Shown: positions 50,205-63,100 of the stretch, piece by piece | Numbering within the stretch: position 1 is the stretch's first letter | How the letters are laid out: every line of letters starts with the position of its first letter | From: Daedaleopsis sinensis | Taxonomy: Eukaryota; Basidiomycota; Agaricomycetes; Polyporales; Polyporaceae | NCBI GenBank assembly: GCA_033807695.1 | Contig: CM066300.1 | Span: forward strand, 434,001 to 498,000 | DNA: 64,000 nt | Direction: 5' to 3' | The notes under the pieces: generated by a model | The model's database searches: none | Told to the model about the DNA's origin: nothing | Seen by the model: the letters and a program-made list of their open reading frames with translations, nothing else | Made by a program: the position numbers and the translations under genes

Positions 50205-52494
50205 ATGGCGCCTCAACCCAACGGAACCGCAGACGCTCCTATAGAAGTTTCTTCCATTCCCACTGTTGTCGGAATCAACTTCGGAAACTCGTACGCCTCC
50301 ATCGCAGTTCTGACCAAGGTTTCATCCACAACTCCAGCGACTCATGGAACAAAACTAATAGGAGGCTGATAGGAAGGAACCGCGGACTGCATAGCAAACG
50401 AGGATGGTGAACGCCAGATCGCTTGTGCTATCGCTTTTCAGGGCGAGGAGATGGTGAGTATCACACACGCTGCTCCATTACGCAGAGGATTTATTTGCGT
50501 GCAGTACATTGGCAACCAAGCCAAACATCAACTCGTAAAGAACTCTCAAAACACCATTACTGGGTTCCGCAACCTAGTTGGCAAAAAGTGAGTCGTTCAA
50601 TCCTTCGCTGAGCACCGAGAAAGTACTCTTGCCCCCGGCCAATCGAATCGCGGACATCTTGCATAACTTTCTGCTTCATCACAAGCCATCTATGGTTGAT
50701 GTTTCGTGTCGCCTCGTACCCTAATACACGGATGTGAGTGTACATGGGGATAGCCTTCGCAGTCAGGCGATAAGGCGACGACAGGTGATGCGCACTTTGC
50801 TTACTCCGGACGTTGAGGAGTGTATCTGGTCTCGGGACCATCGAAACCTGGAGGATAACTGATAAGTATATAGATTTTCGGAGATCCCTGCAAACACGCT
50901 CTCGGTCTCTGCTCCTGTCATTCAACACCCTGAAATCGCCGACGAACCTGCCTACAAGGTCAAGGTCCTCCAAGCAGCCCCCACCCCCCTTCCGACGACG
51001 GCCAGCAACACCCCCGCAGCATCTCACGCTGCTACCCCGCGTTCGGAGCCCACATCGGCCGAGCGCATCCTCACCGTGTCTGAAGTGACTACTATCTTCC
51101 TCGGGTCCCTCATCAAGTCTGCGGAGGACTTCCTAGGCAAAAAAGTCCAGGGCGCTGTGATCACGGTGCCCGGCTGGTTTGAACAGGCTCAAAAGGATGC
51201 TGTTGAGAAGGCTGCGAACGCCGCGGGAATCACCGTCCTCCAGCTCATCGAGGAAGCAGGTGCGGCTGCCGTTACGACTACGAACGGACCCCCTCCCGAA
51301 GGCCTCAGCGCCGACCGCACTCAGCTCCTTGTCGACCTGGGAGCCTCTGCACTCTCCCTCTCCCTCCTCTCTATCCGCCAGGGTCTCGTGTACTCCCTTG
51401 CCACGCTCTTGGACCACTCCGTCTGCGGTGACGCGATCGACGACAAGCTGATCAAGCACTTTGCGAAGGAGTTCACCAAGAAGACCAAGACCCCACTCAC
51501 CGTCTGCCCGGCGTCCGACGCCCAAGACAAGCGCGCAGAAGCGAAGCTCCGTCTCGCGCTCGAACACACCAAACGCACGATCTCCGCCTCCCCGGGCGCT
51601 GCGACGTGCTCTGTCGAGTCGCTCAAGGACGGCATGGACTTCACCGGCACGATCACGCGTCTCCGGTTCGACATGGAGGTCCGCTCGATCTACGACCGCG
51701 TGTACGAGAAGGTCAAGGAGCTCGTCGGCGCGGCCGGGCTCGACCTCTACGACATCGACGAGGTCGTATACGTGGGCGGGTCCGCAAGCCTCCCTGGGCT
51801 CGACGAGGCGCTCGCGCAGGGTCTCCAGGAGTCGGTCGTCACCCCGTTCACGCAGGGCACTGTCGTCGGCGGGGGCGTCGGCGATCCGACGACGATCCTC
51901 GCGCGCGGGTGTGCGCTGCAGGCGAAGATCCTCGTCCAGCTCGGGGAGGGCACGGCCGAGGAGCACGAAGTCAAGGCGTCGTTCACGCACGGACACCAGT
52001 TCACGCAGGCGAAGGCGACGTCTAAGACGATCGGGCTGCTCTTCCCCGAGGAGGGCGCGGAGAGTGCGCTGGGCGGTCAGTGGATCCCGCTCGTCCTGAA
52101 GGAGACGCCGGTGCCTGCGCGCCGGATTGTCGCGTTCGACGTCGACCTCGGCGAGGGCGAGGGCGAGAAGAAGGTCGGGTTCGAGGTGTGGGAGGCGAAA
52201 GAGGGCGTGAAGGTCGAGAAGGTGAAGATGCCCAAGCTCGAGGACGAGGAGCCGGTTGAGGACGAGGAGGAAGAAGAGGAAGAGGAGGTGAAGGAGAAAA
52301 CGGTTGAGAAGGAGAGTCTGCTCGCGGCGGTGTCCTTCGCTGCGCAACACGCGACCCAGAAAGCCGGACGATGGAGCACTCGGCTAGAGGTGACGGCGAT
52401 TGTGGGCGAGAATGGTGGGCTGGAGATCAGCGCGAGCGAGGTCGGTGCGTCCGGCAAGGGCGAGAAGACCGTCGTCACGGTTGCAGCTGCATGA
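50205..52494 (+). CDS. SSZ1: atypical Hsp70 Ssz1 of the ribosome-associated complex
   Basis: Hsp70-like protein that pairs with the J-protein Zuo1 at the ribosome exit tunnel and helps nascent chains fold. Four exons in phase: 50205-50318, 50373-50453, 50505-50587, 50874-52494; 632 aa. The ATPase domain begins VVGINFGNSYASIAVL, where canonical Hsp70 has GIDLGTT, and continues FRNLVGKKFSEIPAN, VQGAVITVPGWFEQAQKDAV, AAGITVLQLIEEAGAAAV, LVDLGASALSLSLL and VYVGGSASLPGLDEAL. The substrate-binding part is short and lacks the lid, as in Ssz1, with an acidic insert (DEEEEEEEEEV) before the last ~70 residues. Two points are odd: a Pro/Thr/Ala-rich insert (about residues 110-140) and a 286-bp third intron. 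A CpG-rich, strongly codon-biased exon 4 suggests high expression. Confidence 0.94.
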
Positions 52495-52673
52495 TCGCAC
52501 CCTCTCGTCTTCAAGCTGTACGCTTACCTCTCATAATGATAGCTTCTGTTTCTAAACTGAGCTCGACTTGAAGTCTGATTTGCCACAACAGCAGCAAACA
52601 GCATTGCCACCATACTTCAAGTTAGCGTCCGATCAGTCAGCAATCTCTCATCCAAGCTTGACGAGTACTCGAA

Positions 52674-53818
52674 ATGTCGACCATCGCTAAACCGCTCCTT
52701 GGTGTAGAAGCCTACGTTTTTGACGTCTTTGGAACAGTGGTTGATTGGTATGGGAGTGTCAGTCGCGCACTAGAGAAGGCGGCGCCCGACGGTTACTCCG
52801 GCGAAGGTTAGCCATCCCGCCCCTAGTATATGATCGTGCCGCAAGATGCTCACACCATGTAACAGATTGGGGCACGTTTGCTGCTGAATGGCGGCAGGGG
52901 TATAGAGAGTATACGTGCGTTAAAGCAAGATCGCTATCGCACTACTGGTGATGGACTCAATACACCACGTACAGAGCACGCGTAGCCGGTGGCGGCGAAG
53001 GCTCTACAAATGTCGATATCATGCATAGAGAGGTATCCGTTTGAATCCTCATATCCCTCGCGTCTCCCTCCCTCTGCTTACCCATATGTCCATCGCAGCT
53101 GCTCGACGCGATGCTAGCCTCCGAGCGATGGAAGCACCTCTCCCCAGTCCTAGACGACGCTAAACGCACTGAATTCGTGCTGGTCTGGCACAAGCTAGAT
53201 GGTGGGTCCCGCTTCCGGCCACGCATACCCCTCGATGCTGGAAATGCTTGCTAACGATGAGCAGGCTGGCCGGACAGCAGCAAAGGTCTGTACGGCATGA
53301 AGAAAAAAGCCATCATTGGGACCTTGTCCAACGGGAACGTGCGGCTCCTCGTCGACATGGTCAGCGCTGCAGCCCGCACGTCCGTGCCAGTTCCGTTCCG
53401 CGTACTGATATAGCGCGGATATTCTTAGGCTAAGCATGCGAACCTTCCCTGGGACGTCGTGTTCTCAGGAGAGCTGCTTGGGTCGTACAAGCCGTAAGTC
53501 GCATGCACTTCGCGTTTTCACGTGTCACTATCGCTCACTCCGGGCCTCGCGACCGTGGACGCCAACGACGTTGCAAGAAACCCGAAGACTTACTTGGGCG
53601 CAGTCAGCCATCTCGGGGTAACCCCAAACAAGTGCGCACTTGTCGCGGCGCACATCGTCGATCTACGGGCCGCAGCGTCGCACGGGATGAAGACCGTGTA
53701 TGTTCGCCGGCCGACCGAGGATGTCGGAGTCAAAGAGTCTGTCAAGAGCAAGGAAGACGGCGGAGAGGTCGATGTAGTTGTCGACTCTTTCGAGGAGCTG
53801 GCAGAGTTGCTGGCATAA
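52674..53818 (+). CDS. haloacid dehalogenase-like hydrolase, type II
   Basis: HAD-superfamily enzyme of the L-2-haloacid dehalogenase group, 247 aa. Seven short exons in phase: 52674-52806, 52866-52914, 52975-53032, 53099-53201, 53265-53359, 53429-53493, 53578-53818. Motif I is YVFDVFGTVVDW with the nucleophilic Asp, motif II is IIGTLSNGN, motif III is the Lys in GSYKPNPKTYLGA, and motif IV is VAAHIVDLRAAASHGMKTVY. This is the type II dehalogenase layout (VAAH..DL..A). A small helical cap lies between motifs I and II. Natural substrate in fungi is unclear; haloacids or other short 2-substituted acids. The start at 52674 is the first ATG before a good DxFGT motif. Confidence 0.9.
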
Positions 53819-54059
53819 GCAGACTCAATGAGTCTGGCAGAGTTTCCTATCTTGTTTTTTGTATCAGTATCACCGTCTGCCAGTACGCATTTCCACAAGG
53901 GAAACCGAAAGTTTTTGAAGAGCGAGAGCATGTAGAATACGTTAGGATGTGTACAGAAATGTGATCCACAGAGAGCGGTAATGAAAACCGCTTTGCAAGA
54001 ATTCGAACGTTGTGTTATACATAGATTACCAGCTTTGAGACAACGATGTCAGCAGTAAG

Positions 54060-54629
54060 TCACCAGCAGAGCAAGATGTGAGAAACGCACTCCATCCACC
54101 ACTTCAACTCCCACCACGTCGCCTTGCTGCCCAGTGCCTTCTCTAGCGTCTTCGCATCCTCATCCAGGAGCCTGTTGTTGAACTCCTCTTCGTCAAAAGT
54201 GAACAAGCACAGAACCAGGACTTGCTCGTCGACGGATTCGGTGACCAAACGGTTCCAGCTCTTCACGTTTCTGGACACATACGCGAACTGGAGTGTCAGT
54301 GGCGCTTTAGCAACTTCTCGGCAGTAGCGCAGCCCAGCCAGGAAGAGGTCCATCTCGGAGGGGTTGACCATGTAAGGATGAACTTTACGTGCGAGGTCTT
54401 CGAGGATGTGTCCATTGGCATAGATCCCGTAAAACACCACACCCGCCCTCGCCATTGCGATATTGTGAGGAAGCGGCCACGGTCGGCAGTCGACCTGGTC
54501 CGGACGAGCGCGACTCCGACGAGTGGCTATAAGCTGATTGCTGTCTTTGGGAAGCTTCTTGGGACGGGGTTTGGGTCTTAAATCAGGCGTTGCTCTCCCC
54601 GAGGACGGTACCGGTGACTCGGTGAACAT
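54060..54629 (-). CDS. hypothetical protein
   Basis: 189-codon open frame on the minus strand. A basic, Pro-rich start (TPDLRPKPRPKKLPKDSN) is followed by a more ordered part (HNIAMARAGVVFYGIYANG, DLFLAGLRYCREVAKAPL, VLVLCLFTFDEEEFNNRLL, LGSKATWWELKWWM). Amino-acid composition of the second half looks coding. An intron just before the end (after WWM, donor GTGCGT) would give a slightly different C-terminus ending DW. No family recognised; not similar to the array proteins despite the WW motif. Confidence 0.5.
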   Translation of the reverse strand: MFTESPVPSSGRATPDLRPKPRPKKLPKDSNQLIATRRSRARPDQVDCRPWPLPHNIAMARAGVVFYGIYANGHILEDLARKVHPYMVNPSEMDLFLAGLRYCREVAKAPLTLQFAYVSRNVKSWNRLVTESVDEQVLVLCLFTFDEEEFNNRLLDEDAKTLEKALGSKATWWELKWWMECVSHILLCW

Positions 54630-55372
54630 GATGTTCTGTTCGTCACTTTCAAGAGCTCTGCCAGTGTCAAGCTAGAGATCCCTTGTTAGCAAGCACTAGG
54701 CATTGTGATTCAAAGAACCAATCACTGAAGGTGCATGCATATGACCGGGAGAGGCGTGCGCAGTTGTAGACATAGTGGTAAGATGTACGTAGGTACTTGC
54801 AGGTCCAGACTCGGATACTACACGCCCAAACGAGCGCTGTGACTGGGCGACAAGGAGCAGTAATGTCATATATAATACAGACCCGATGTCGTAGCCTTGA
54901 AATCCGGGCGTCCATCGGAACGAGCTTTGATTTATGACCTCGCCCCTGTAGCCGTCGGTGGTGTCGGGACGATGAGGACGCGGATACCCGGTTGATACAT
55001 TGACTGTGACTGCACAAGGACAAAAAAAGCGTGTTGATTGTACAACCTATATTTAAGTGACGACGGTGTAGAGTCAATATATTCATGCATGTACTGATTA
55101 TATTGAGGCGGTATTGATAGAGCATGGCACGGAAATTCATGACGCGGTATATACTATGGATACATCAAGATGAGCAGGCGGAATGCAGCGTAGCAAACAT
55201 GGCTAGACGTTAATACATGTAATCGTATGCAAGATGCGGGAAAACGGGCGAGGGTATCAGAACGTGCTGGACAGTCAGTATAGGCAACAACAAGATGAGC
55301 GGACAGACAGGAGGATGATGCGAGGGGCGAGCGTTATTGATACATCAAGATAATGCCAAACGAAGGGAGGGA
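54630..55372. other. intergenic, AT-richer
   Basis: 740 bp with TATATA-like words (for example near 54868-54875) and no supported gene. Confidence 0.45.
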
Positions 55373-56867
55373 TCATGGCCAGGTCGAATTATTCTCATAG
55401 AATCTCTGCCACGGGAACACAGCAACACGCCGGTCTTCAGAAGACGGCTTAACTGGCGTGTTGTCGGGAGTCGGGTACAACTTGAGGTCGTTGGCTAAGA
55501 CAGCCGCCATACCTCTGACGAAGGATTCGTCAGTACGAGACGTGAGGTAATAAAAAGCACATACTGTCTCCAAACTGCCTGCAGCCTAGCCGGGTCGTGG
55601 CCGTACTTGTCGTGGAACTCCTGGCGCGTAACCATCATGCCGTCGTCGACGAATGTCCAGTATTGTTTCTCCTTATAGGCCTTGTCGTTTGCGTCCTTCG
55701 GCCTCGGGTCCGCAGCCCCGGAAGAATCGTCCTCAACGTTCTCGTCTGCGTCGTCTTCCGGACCGTTCGGAGCGTCGTCAGTGTTGTGAGCGTCGACAGC
55801 GGAGGGTGTCGTAGGGGCACTGGACTGAGGAGTGTTCTTACTGCTCTGCTGCTTGGAGAATTCGACCCAGAGGGCTCGCTGTGTAACGTCGTATCAGTAT
55901 ATATATGATGAAGCGAACAGGGACTACGTACCAGCCATGCGATACGCTCCATGTGAGCGCTGCGCAGCTCGATGGTCAGGCTGGGAGGGAGCATCGCGCG
56001 CGACAGCGCGATCAAATTCTGGCCGGCCTTCCGCTTCTTCTCCAACGAGGACTGGATCTTTGTCTTGAGGTGGCTTCGGGCACGGGTGAGGAGACGGGTG
56101 ATGAGCTCGCTGAGCTTGTTGAGGACGTCGGCATCCGTGACCATGTCTTCGGGAATGGCAAATTCATCCGGATGTGTAACGATGAGCGACTGTAGAAAGT
56201 AAGTATAGCAAATCATGTATAACAACGATTGACTGACCATAGTGTGCGGATGAATGCCGTGCAGGTAAGCAGAGATATCGGGAGAGAGAAGAAGTCCAAT
56301 CAGGCGGTTGGTAACAGTCGTCTGAGACCATCTGAGCCGTGGCGTGAAAGCGAATGGAAGGCGAACGGGACGTACGCAAAATTCCTTGTCTTGAAGTTTG
56401 ACTAAGTTCTCGTACTTACGTTGGATACGGCGTGCTGAGAGGATCGCGGCGTGGGATGCAAGGACCATGGTGGCCAAGTCGGTGGCCTGGAGGCAGTCAA
56501 GGACTGTGGGGAGAGAAAGATGTGATTGACGTACTCGTGTGACCTCATCCAACGCCCCCTCCGGCAGGTTGAGAGCCGTAGTGAGATGGTGGGCATATGT
56601 TTTGAGACGCTTCTTGGTGTGCGTGTTGAATGTGCCAAACGTGTCGTTATCAAAGCTGTCGGAGCGACGACGAGTGCCGAGGACGGTGGTTTCAAGTTCC
56701 GGTGCTGGAGACGAGCGCAAGAAAAGGGGGTAGCGGTCGGACATATTGGACATTGTGTCCAGGGCTTGTTGATTCGGAGGTGGTGGTGAGCGGTCGGAGT
56801 CGCTGCCAGGAGGGGCGTCGAAGACAGTTTGAAGAGAGCTAAGCATAACACGAGGAGGGGGAGTCAT
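55373..56867 (-). CDS. hypothetical helical protein
   Basis: Gene with exons 56867-55932, 55878-55565 and 55514-55373, in phase, up to 463 aa. A further intron of 51 bp is likely inside exon 1 at about 56189-56239 (donor GTCAGT, acceptor TTTCTACAG); it is in frame and would remove about 17 residues. The start MTPPPRVMLSSLQTVFDAPP at 56867 follows a CT-rich leader. The middle is a set of amphipathic helices (ELITRLLTRARSHLKTKIQ, SLEKKRKAGQNLIALSRAML). The C-terminus has an acidic linker and then QYWTFVDDGMMVTRQEFHDK, ending FYENNSTWP. No Pfam-type motif recognised. Confidence 0.65.
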
Positions 56868-57145
56868 GACGAGGCATAAAGAAGAGAGACGAGAAGACAG
56901 ATGGGACGGATGAGAGACGGACAGACGAACAGACGGACAGAGGGAGCGGAGTGGACAGAAGAGAACGGGAGGAGTGCGCTGGCGCAACAACGAGCGCCCG
57001 CGCTTGATTGACGTTGTTTGTTGCGCGCCAATCGGGCGGCCCGGGAGCTCCGACGCAAACATTTGCCGCATCCAAGTCTGCAGCCTGACTCGTATCATTG
57101 CGAGGGAGACGAGGCAGGTGGCGGCCCTGGTTGGAAGCGGCTCTC

Positions 57146-60100
57146 CTATGAGGATGGAGGAGGCTGCCATGGAATGAACTGAATCTGCCGCCCAGGCTGA
57201 GCACTGCCAGCCCCATCTGCCTGACTCGGTGGACTTGTACTCGGAGCTTGCCACTGATACACTATGCTGCCAGCATTCTCGGAACAGTTTGCACCAGGAG
57301 GCGTCAATAAATTTCCGGTAGATGTTGATGTAGCTCCCGATGCAAGAGGAGGATATTGCATGGCAAAAGAGGACGAATGAGATGCATGAACAGTAGATGA
57401 TCCAGAGGGGATTGCGAGTTGCCCTAACTCTTGAATCTGACTTTGTCGCTGGTGCCGAGCCTGAGTTGTGCCTGATCTCTGTGCTTTTGATAATTGCGAA
57501 CTCTCTGGAGGGGGATCCTTGGATTTTCGCTTACGAATAGGAGGTGGTAGAGAAATATCTAATATAGGAATAGAATTATATCACATCTTAAGTGATATTT
57601 AGAGAGTACTAGACACACCTTGAATGTTGGATGGCCCGGCGGACTCAATTGGAGTTGATGATGCAGGAGCACTGGTGAGCTGGGCTACAATCGCAGCCTG
57701 AGCTTTCTTTGCTGCCTTCGCTGTACGACTTTCTTCCTTCTTCTGCCTCATCGATGCAACCGCATTTGCACGTACAGTTTGTGGGTTTGAAACAGGTGGA
57801 GAAGGTGGAGGAAGAGTCTGAGGGATAACGAGGGCTATATCCTGATAGTTGTGAATGGAGTGGGTGTTCAGTAACCACATGTTGACAGCCTTGTTATGTC
57901 CTGCAATTTTGCGAGTGGCAGATGAGATTTGTCGTTCTTGCAGAATTGCCTTCTTCACCACATCCGAGCACCCTCCAGCATCACAGTCATGCTGAATGTT
58001 GATGACACAGCACACATCCTGTGTTTGTATTGCCATGAAAGTCAGAATCAAACACTGGTATAATAAACAGCTTGAAATCGCAATTTACTGAAGGGCTCAC
58101 TACCGTCTTGACATCTGTTATTGTAAGACGTGGGAGATTTAACTTGTGATGGCGAGTAGGGAGGAAGCTGAGAAGCTGGGCTGCGACAAATTGGACAAGG
58201 TTATCATCACTGGAGTCCGGAACGAGGAATTCAAGAATTTTTGCCACAGCTCGCTATTATAAGATGTTAATGAGTATAATTCATCAATAGACAGATTTAC
58301 TTACACCATGTGGTGTTGTAATAATCACATAGCTATCAATCTTCGCTTGTTCACCTTGAACAGTTGTCATAGAGAGCCCTTGTCGGAAGTTCTGCTGAGA
58401 TAATCTTCTGGCAAGTTCAGAATCTTGTGTTCGAAGTATAGACACCACTTGTGTTGCTGCACCATTGATAGAAGATTGTGAACTTGATGTGTCTGAAGTT
58501 GCCGGAGGATATCTCACTGTACCTGAGTTCAAAATCAGTTACTAGTACATTCTAATAAATTAATTAGTAGGACATACCAGGAGACTTCGGTGACGGCACC
58601 TTCCATAGTCCCAAGAACTCAGCATGTTCTGGATGTTCCTTTTCGTAGCTAAGAATTGAGGGCCCTGCCTGTACCCATCGGTTGATGTTGCTATCATACC
58701 AGTAGCCACCGGTAGCAATGTGCTTGATGATATCATGAGTAGCGAAGGCATTGCAAGAGTCACGGCTAGGTGCTTGTCGGTTGCTGTAGATTGAAGTGAG
58801 CCGGAAGACGTGATTGAAACTCTCGTATCGTTCAGTCGAAAAGAGAATAGCTGGACCATGTCGCCTTATGTAGAATGGAAGATGGAGCAAGAAGTGAAGC
58901 TTTGACTTTGAGATGAGCATGCTAGGAGCACACTGCGCAGTGATGTTAAGCAAGTCTTCAATAGTACGTGACAGATCGGCCTGTTGAGTCATGATTAGTA
59001 TATATAGATAAATATATAGATGCGTAAATTGTTCAAACCGAATAGACTTCAAGATTCTTTATCTCAGTATGCCATAGTAGCACCACCAGATTGCCAATTG
59101 TGTTCCAGGCTTGAAGAAGATAGGAGGGCACCAGATCATAGACCACAAACGGCATAAGCTGAGCAAGACTTTTGAAATGCTTCCCGATCAAGCCGCCTCT
59201 GTACCGGCATATATATTCAGCATTCATAGCCGGTGCATTGAGACCTTCAGTGCTGAGAGCTGCGAGACGCATCTGGAGTAGTTCCATTGCCTTTGCTTTG
59301 TCGATGACCATGACCGTCTGGCTCCAGTAGTACTTGACTATACCAAGTAGAAAGGTATGAAGCACCTCTGTCGGTGTGTCGAGATGTATATTGATACCTA
59401 ACCAGTCATCGCATATGAAGATGAGCTATATTATAAAGTCTGACTTAGGCACTTACTTGGCATGCCTAGAAGAGGGTTAATATAGTCTTCTATTGATGTT
59501 CCAGGGCTGAGAAGGTCTTCGAGTGCCTGTTCTAGTTGCTTTCGGACTTCTGCTTCGTCGATCTGAGAGCGCCTGGAGAATGAAGTACGAATGGACTTCC
59601 CAAGTTCAGCTAGAGTGTTAAGTATCGCCTTTGTGCCCGAGTCTGAGACACCGGTCCTTGCAGTAGCGCTTTTTAACTTCTCAGCTGCGCCAGGAAGATA
59701 TGCCATCTCGATCTGAGACAGAATTTCTTTCTTGGTATTCTCCGGTGTTCGAAATTCACCAGCCTGTAAGAAGATAAGACTTTGAACTCAACTGATAGAT
59801 TTGTATCACAGACCTTGAAAAGGGCTTCAAAGCCTTCTAGCGACTCCTTCTGGTCCTTCGTACCTCCGACCTCGCAGGTCCGGCAGAAGAAATTACACCT
59901 CAAGCCACCATGACTACATTCCTCGGCTTGCATTGGGTTGTCACCAGCGAGAAGTAGTGCATATGGGCAGAGAAGAATTTCTTCATTCGCCATACAATCC
60001 CAAGCGTCTACGCCCTGTTCAGCTGCCATGCTGGCATTACAGATAAAAGTGAGCTGGATGTGAATAAGTCTACAAAATATACCGCACCTGATAGACTCTT

Positions 60101-63100
60101 TCATAGCAGCCATCAGCTCCATTGGTGCGGCATGTGGTGAAGACGTCACAAAGCGTACGCAAAACTCCTTCTCGACCATCTCTCGAGGGAGGTTCGCGTT
60201 AGACATATATATGACGTGGTGTTTGTTCCATTGCTTGGAAATGTTTCCCGACACATCATCCATGAAGACAATGAGTGGTACTCCATACACCATACGCCCT
60301 TTGGCCTTTTCACGCAAAGGATGAGGCATTTTGCTTGCGTATTGGGTGGAGGTTTCTATATATAATATTATGAGTATAAATATGTGCTTTGCCAAACATT
60401 TACTGTACCTGAAAAGCCGCATAATAATACATCTCGCTCAAGCAGCTGTTGATAGGACAGGGAGAATGTATCCACTAGCACTATAACAGTTTGATTGTCA
60501 ACCATAAAGCCAGTCTATATAGCAGTGAGACTTCAAGTCAACGTCAATCAAAGCAATAATGTCGCTTACCGAAGTTTGTCGTGCCATATTGCCAGATGCA
60601 CAGAGTTTGTTGACTGTACCAGGTGGACCAGATGTCTCCAAGTTGCTTGTAGTGTTTGACGTTGTTGGGCCTCCTCTCGGCCCAAGCATGCACGGAGCTC
60701 TATTACACCCCCGACATCACACCGGTACATCGCCGACACCATCGCCGACAGCAGCCCGATAAACCTCACTTCACACACCTTCCCCTCCTATTCCTATCCA
60801 CACGGTCTACCAGCAGTGCACCCCCGACACTCCCCTTGCATCGGCGCAGCACCGAGATTCAGTGGCCTACAGTAGTATCACCGACATCGGCACCCTCCAG
60901 ACAGGTTTGGCGGTCTGCGCAGACAACTCGGCCGAGGGCTGTTCGGCGATGTGCAGGGCACAGCCACTATGGGTCTAGAGCTATAGACACAGGCCTCTGG
61001 GTCTCGGCCCAGTATCTCCAGCAGTATCACGTGTTCGGCGGTATGCCGAGGCATCGGAGATCAGTAGCTTAGTTGTGGTCTGTATATCTTTAGAGTAGGT
61101 GCCTCAGGAATCGAGCTTCCCCCCTTGGCCCCGGCAGGGTTCAGTTCTCAGTGATGCTAGCAGGGTCTAGACTTCTTGCCGATGCCTTTCCCATCGCCGA
61201 TATCGTGTTTCCACTCGCCGACATTGGGTTTCCACTCGCCGACATTGGGTTTCCACTCGCCGACATTGGGTTTCCACTCGCCGACATCGGGTTTGCACTT
61301 GCCGACACTGTGCGCTTATCGGCGCTCTTCTTATGCCTGACTCTTTATTTCACATACTGCCATCCCTTCCCCGACACTTCCCCCGACACTTCCCCCGACA
61401 CTTCCCCCGACACTTTCCCCGACGCTTTCCCCGATGGTTCCCCCGACGCTTTCCCCGATGGTTCCCCCGACACTTTCCCCGATGGTTCCCCCGATGCTCG
61501 CCCCGATGCACTCCCCGATATGTTCCCTGACGCACTCCCCGACACGTTCCCCGACGCACTCCCCGACACGTTACCCGACGCACTCCCCGCAGGGCTCGCC
61601 GGTGTCCTTTCGGCGCTCTTCGCACTCTTCGTCAATGGTTCGATGCTTGCCTGGTGCGTTGCCCTGGTTGGGAATCAGCTGGACTCCCTCCTTCTTTTGT
61701 TTTCCTGTGGTCTTTTGGTTGGGTACAGCCTTAGATCTACAGTAGACACATCAACGTAGAGGCGGCTGATGTAGAAGATGATACCGGAACAGGATAGTAG
61801 AAGAATCGGTCAGGTATGAAGTAGGAGCGATCATTTCTTCGCAGAAGCTCATGGACGAAGAAGACCTCGTTGTTGACCTTGACTGCTGGTGCTACAATAT
61901 CGCCAGGGAGATCGTTGAGTAACTTGTCACCATGGTGAACCTGTGACATATGCCCTTCAGGAGAATAGACTGGGTAGTCCAACATTGTTGGTCTTGTGAT
62001 AGGATTGCTGTAATCCTAGACAAACTACTCAGCAATTATCAAGAGGTATTGATAATAAGTGAATGACCTTGGCGATTGCGCTAGAAACATCATTGATGTA
62101 GAAGACATTGCCTGACAGTGACACTACTTTCCGTGTAGGATCTCCCACAAGCTCTCGGATCCGGTCTGCTATCTTCTTCAGCGAGTACTTCGATGGCACA
62201 TTTGTAGCATTCATCCCTTTTGCCCATTGAAGAATTGCATCCTTCTGTGGCTCCGAGAAGCGTAGTGTCACAGAGCTGAACAAGGTGTGAGTGAGAAATG
62301 TCTGTAAGAGGAACCACATATATGTTAGTAAGAAACTTATACTTGGTAGTAGCATTCTGTCACACACCGACATGTCCGGCCAGGGATACGTTGGGCAGTC
62401 AGGGGAGACATAGTCACGGCTTGATGTTGAAGGTACGGTGCGGGATTGTGCTGGGGTAGTCCGAACAGCATAAGTCATAGCAATAATGTAGAACATTGAA
62501 GTATGCTTTTACCATGCGGTAGTTGTAACCTAACATTCTCTTGAGGTACTGTTGGAGCAGCCTGTGCATCGGGGTCATGTTGTTCAACCGCCTCATCTTC
62601 GTTCCCAGTGGCAAAGTCTTCTGGCAGCTCTTCAACACCATTGCCTTGCTTGAAAAGCGGCTCGGAGGGACCAGTCTCAGGGTCGAAAGGCTCATGGTCG
62701 GAGTCATCGGCCTCAGCCATCAATGCGTCAAATAGAGCTGGGCCGAGATCTTCGTGGTCGTTTGAAGTTGCTGTGTCGAGGTCTATTATACGGTTGATAG
62801 TCGACTCCCACATAGACGAGAGCTCAGCATGGTCATCAGGGATAACTACTGTAGGGTCATCCTCGGCCATCGGGCTTGGAGATCTGCTGCTAGTATCAGA
62901 TATGCTCGTTGAAGGAGGTGTAGCCTGAGGTGATGTGAGGTGATCGGGGGCGGACATGGGAAAATCGAAGTCAACAGGGGCGGGCTGCTGAGGGAGAGAA
63001 CCGGATGATGAGGGTTGTTGCAGGTTGATGGAAGTTGAAGTGTGAATAGGTGCGGCCATCTGAGGCTGCGAGCTTAAAGACCTTGGGGCAGACAGCGGCC

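Noticed and set aside
51133..52350. 405-codon antisense open frame opposite Ssz1
   Set aside because: Shadow of a highly codon-biased GC-rich exon; the sense strand has unmistakable Hsp70 motifs.
54667..55140. 157-codon minus-strand frame
   Set aside because: AT-rich, Cys/Arg/Tyr-heavy translation without motif; looks like chance openness.
55635..57254. Single 539-codon frame extending the hypothetical gene upstream to 57254
   Set aside because: The 5' part overlaps the last exon of the transposase-like gene and is compositionally unlike the rest; a good ATG exists at 56867, and the 3' end is better explained by two introns.
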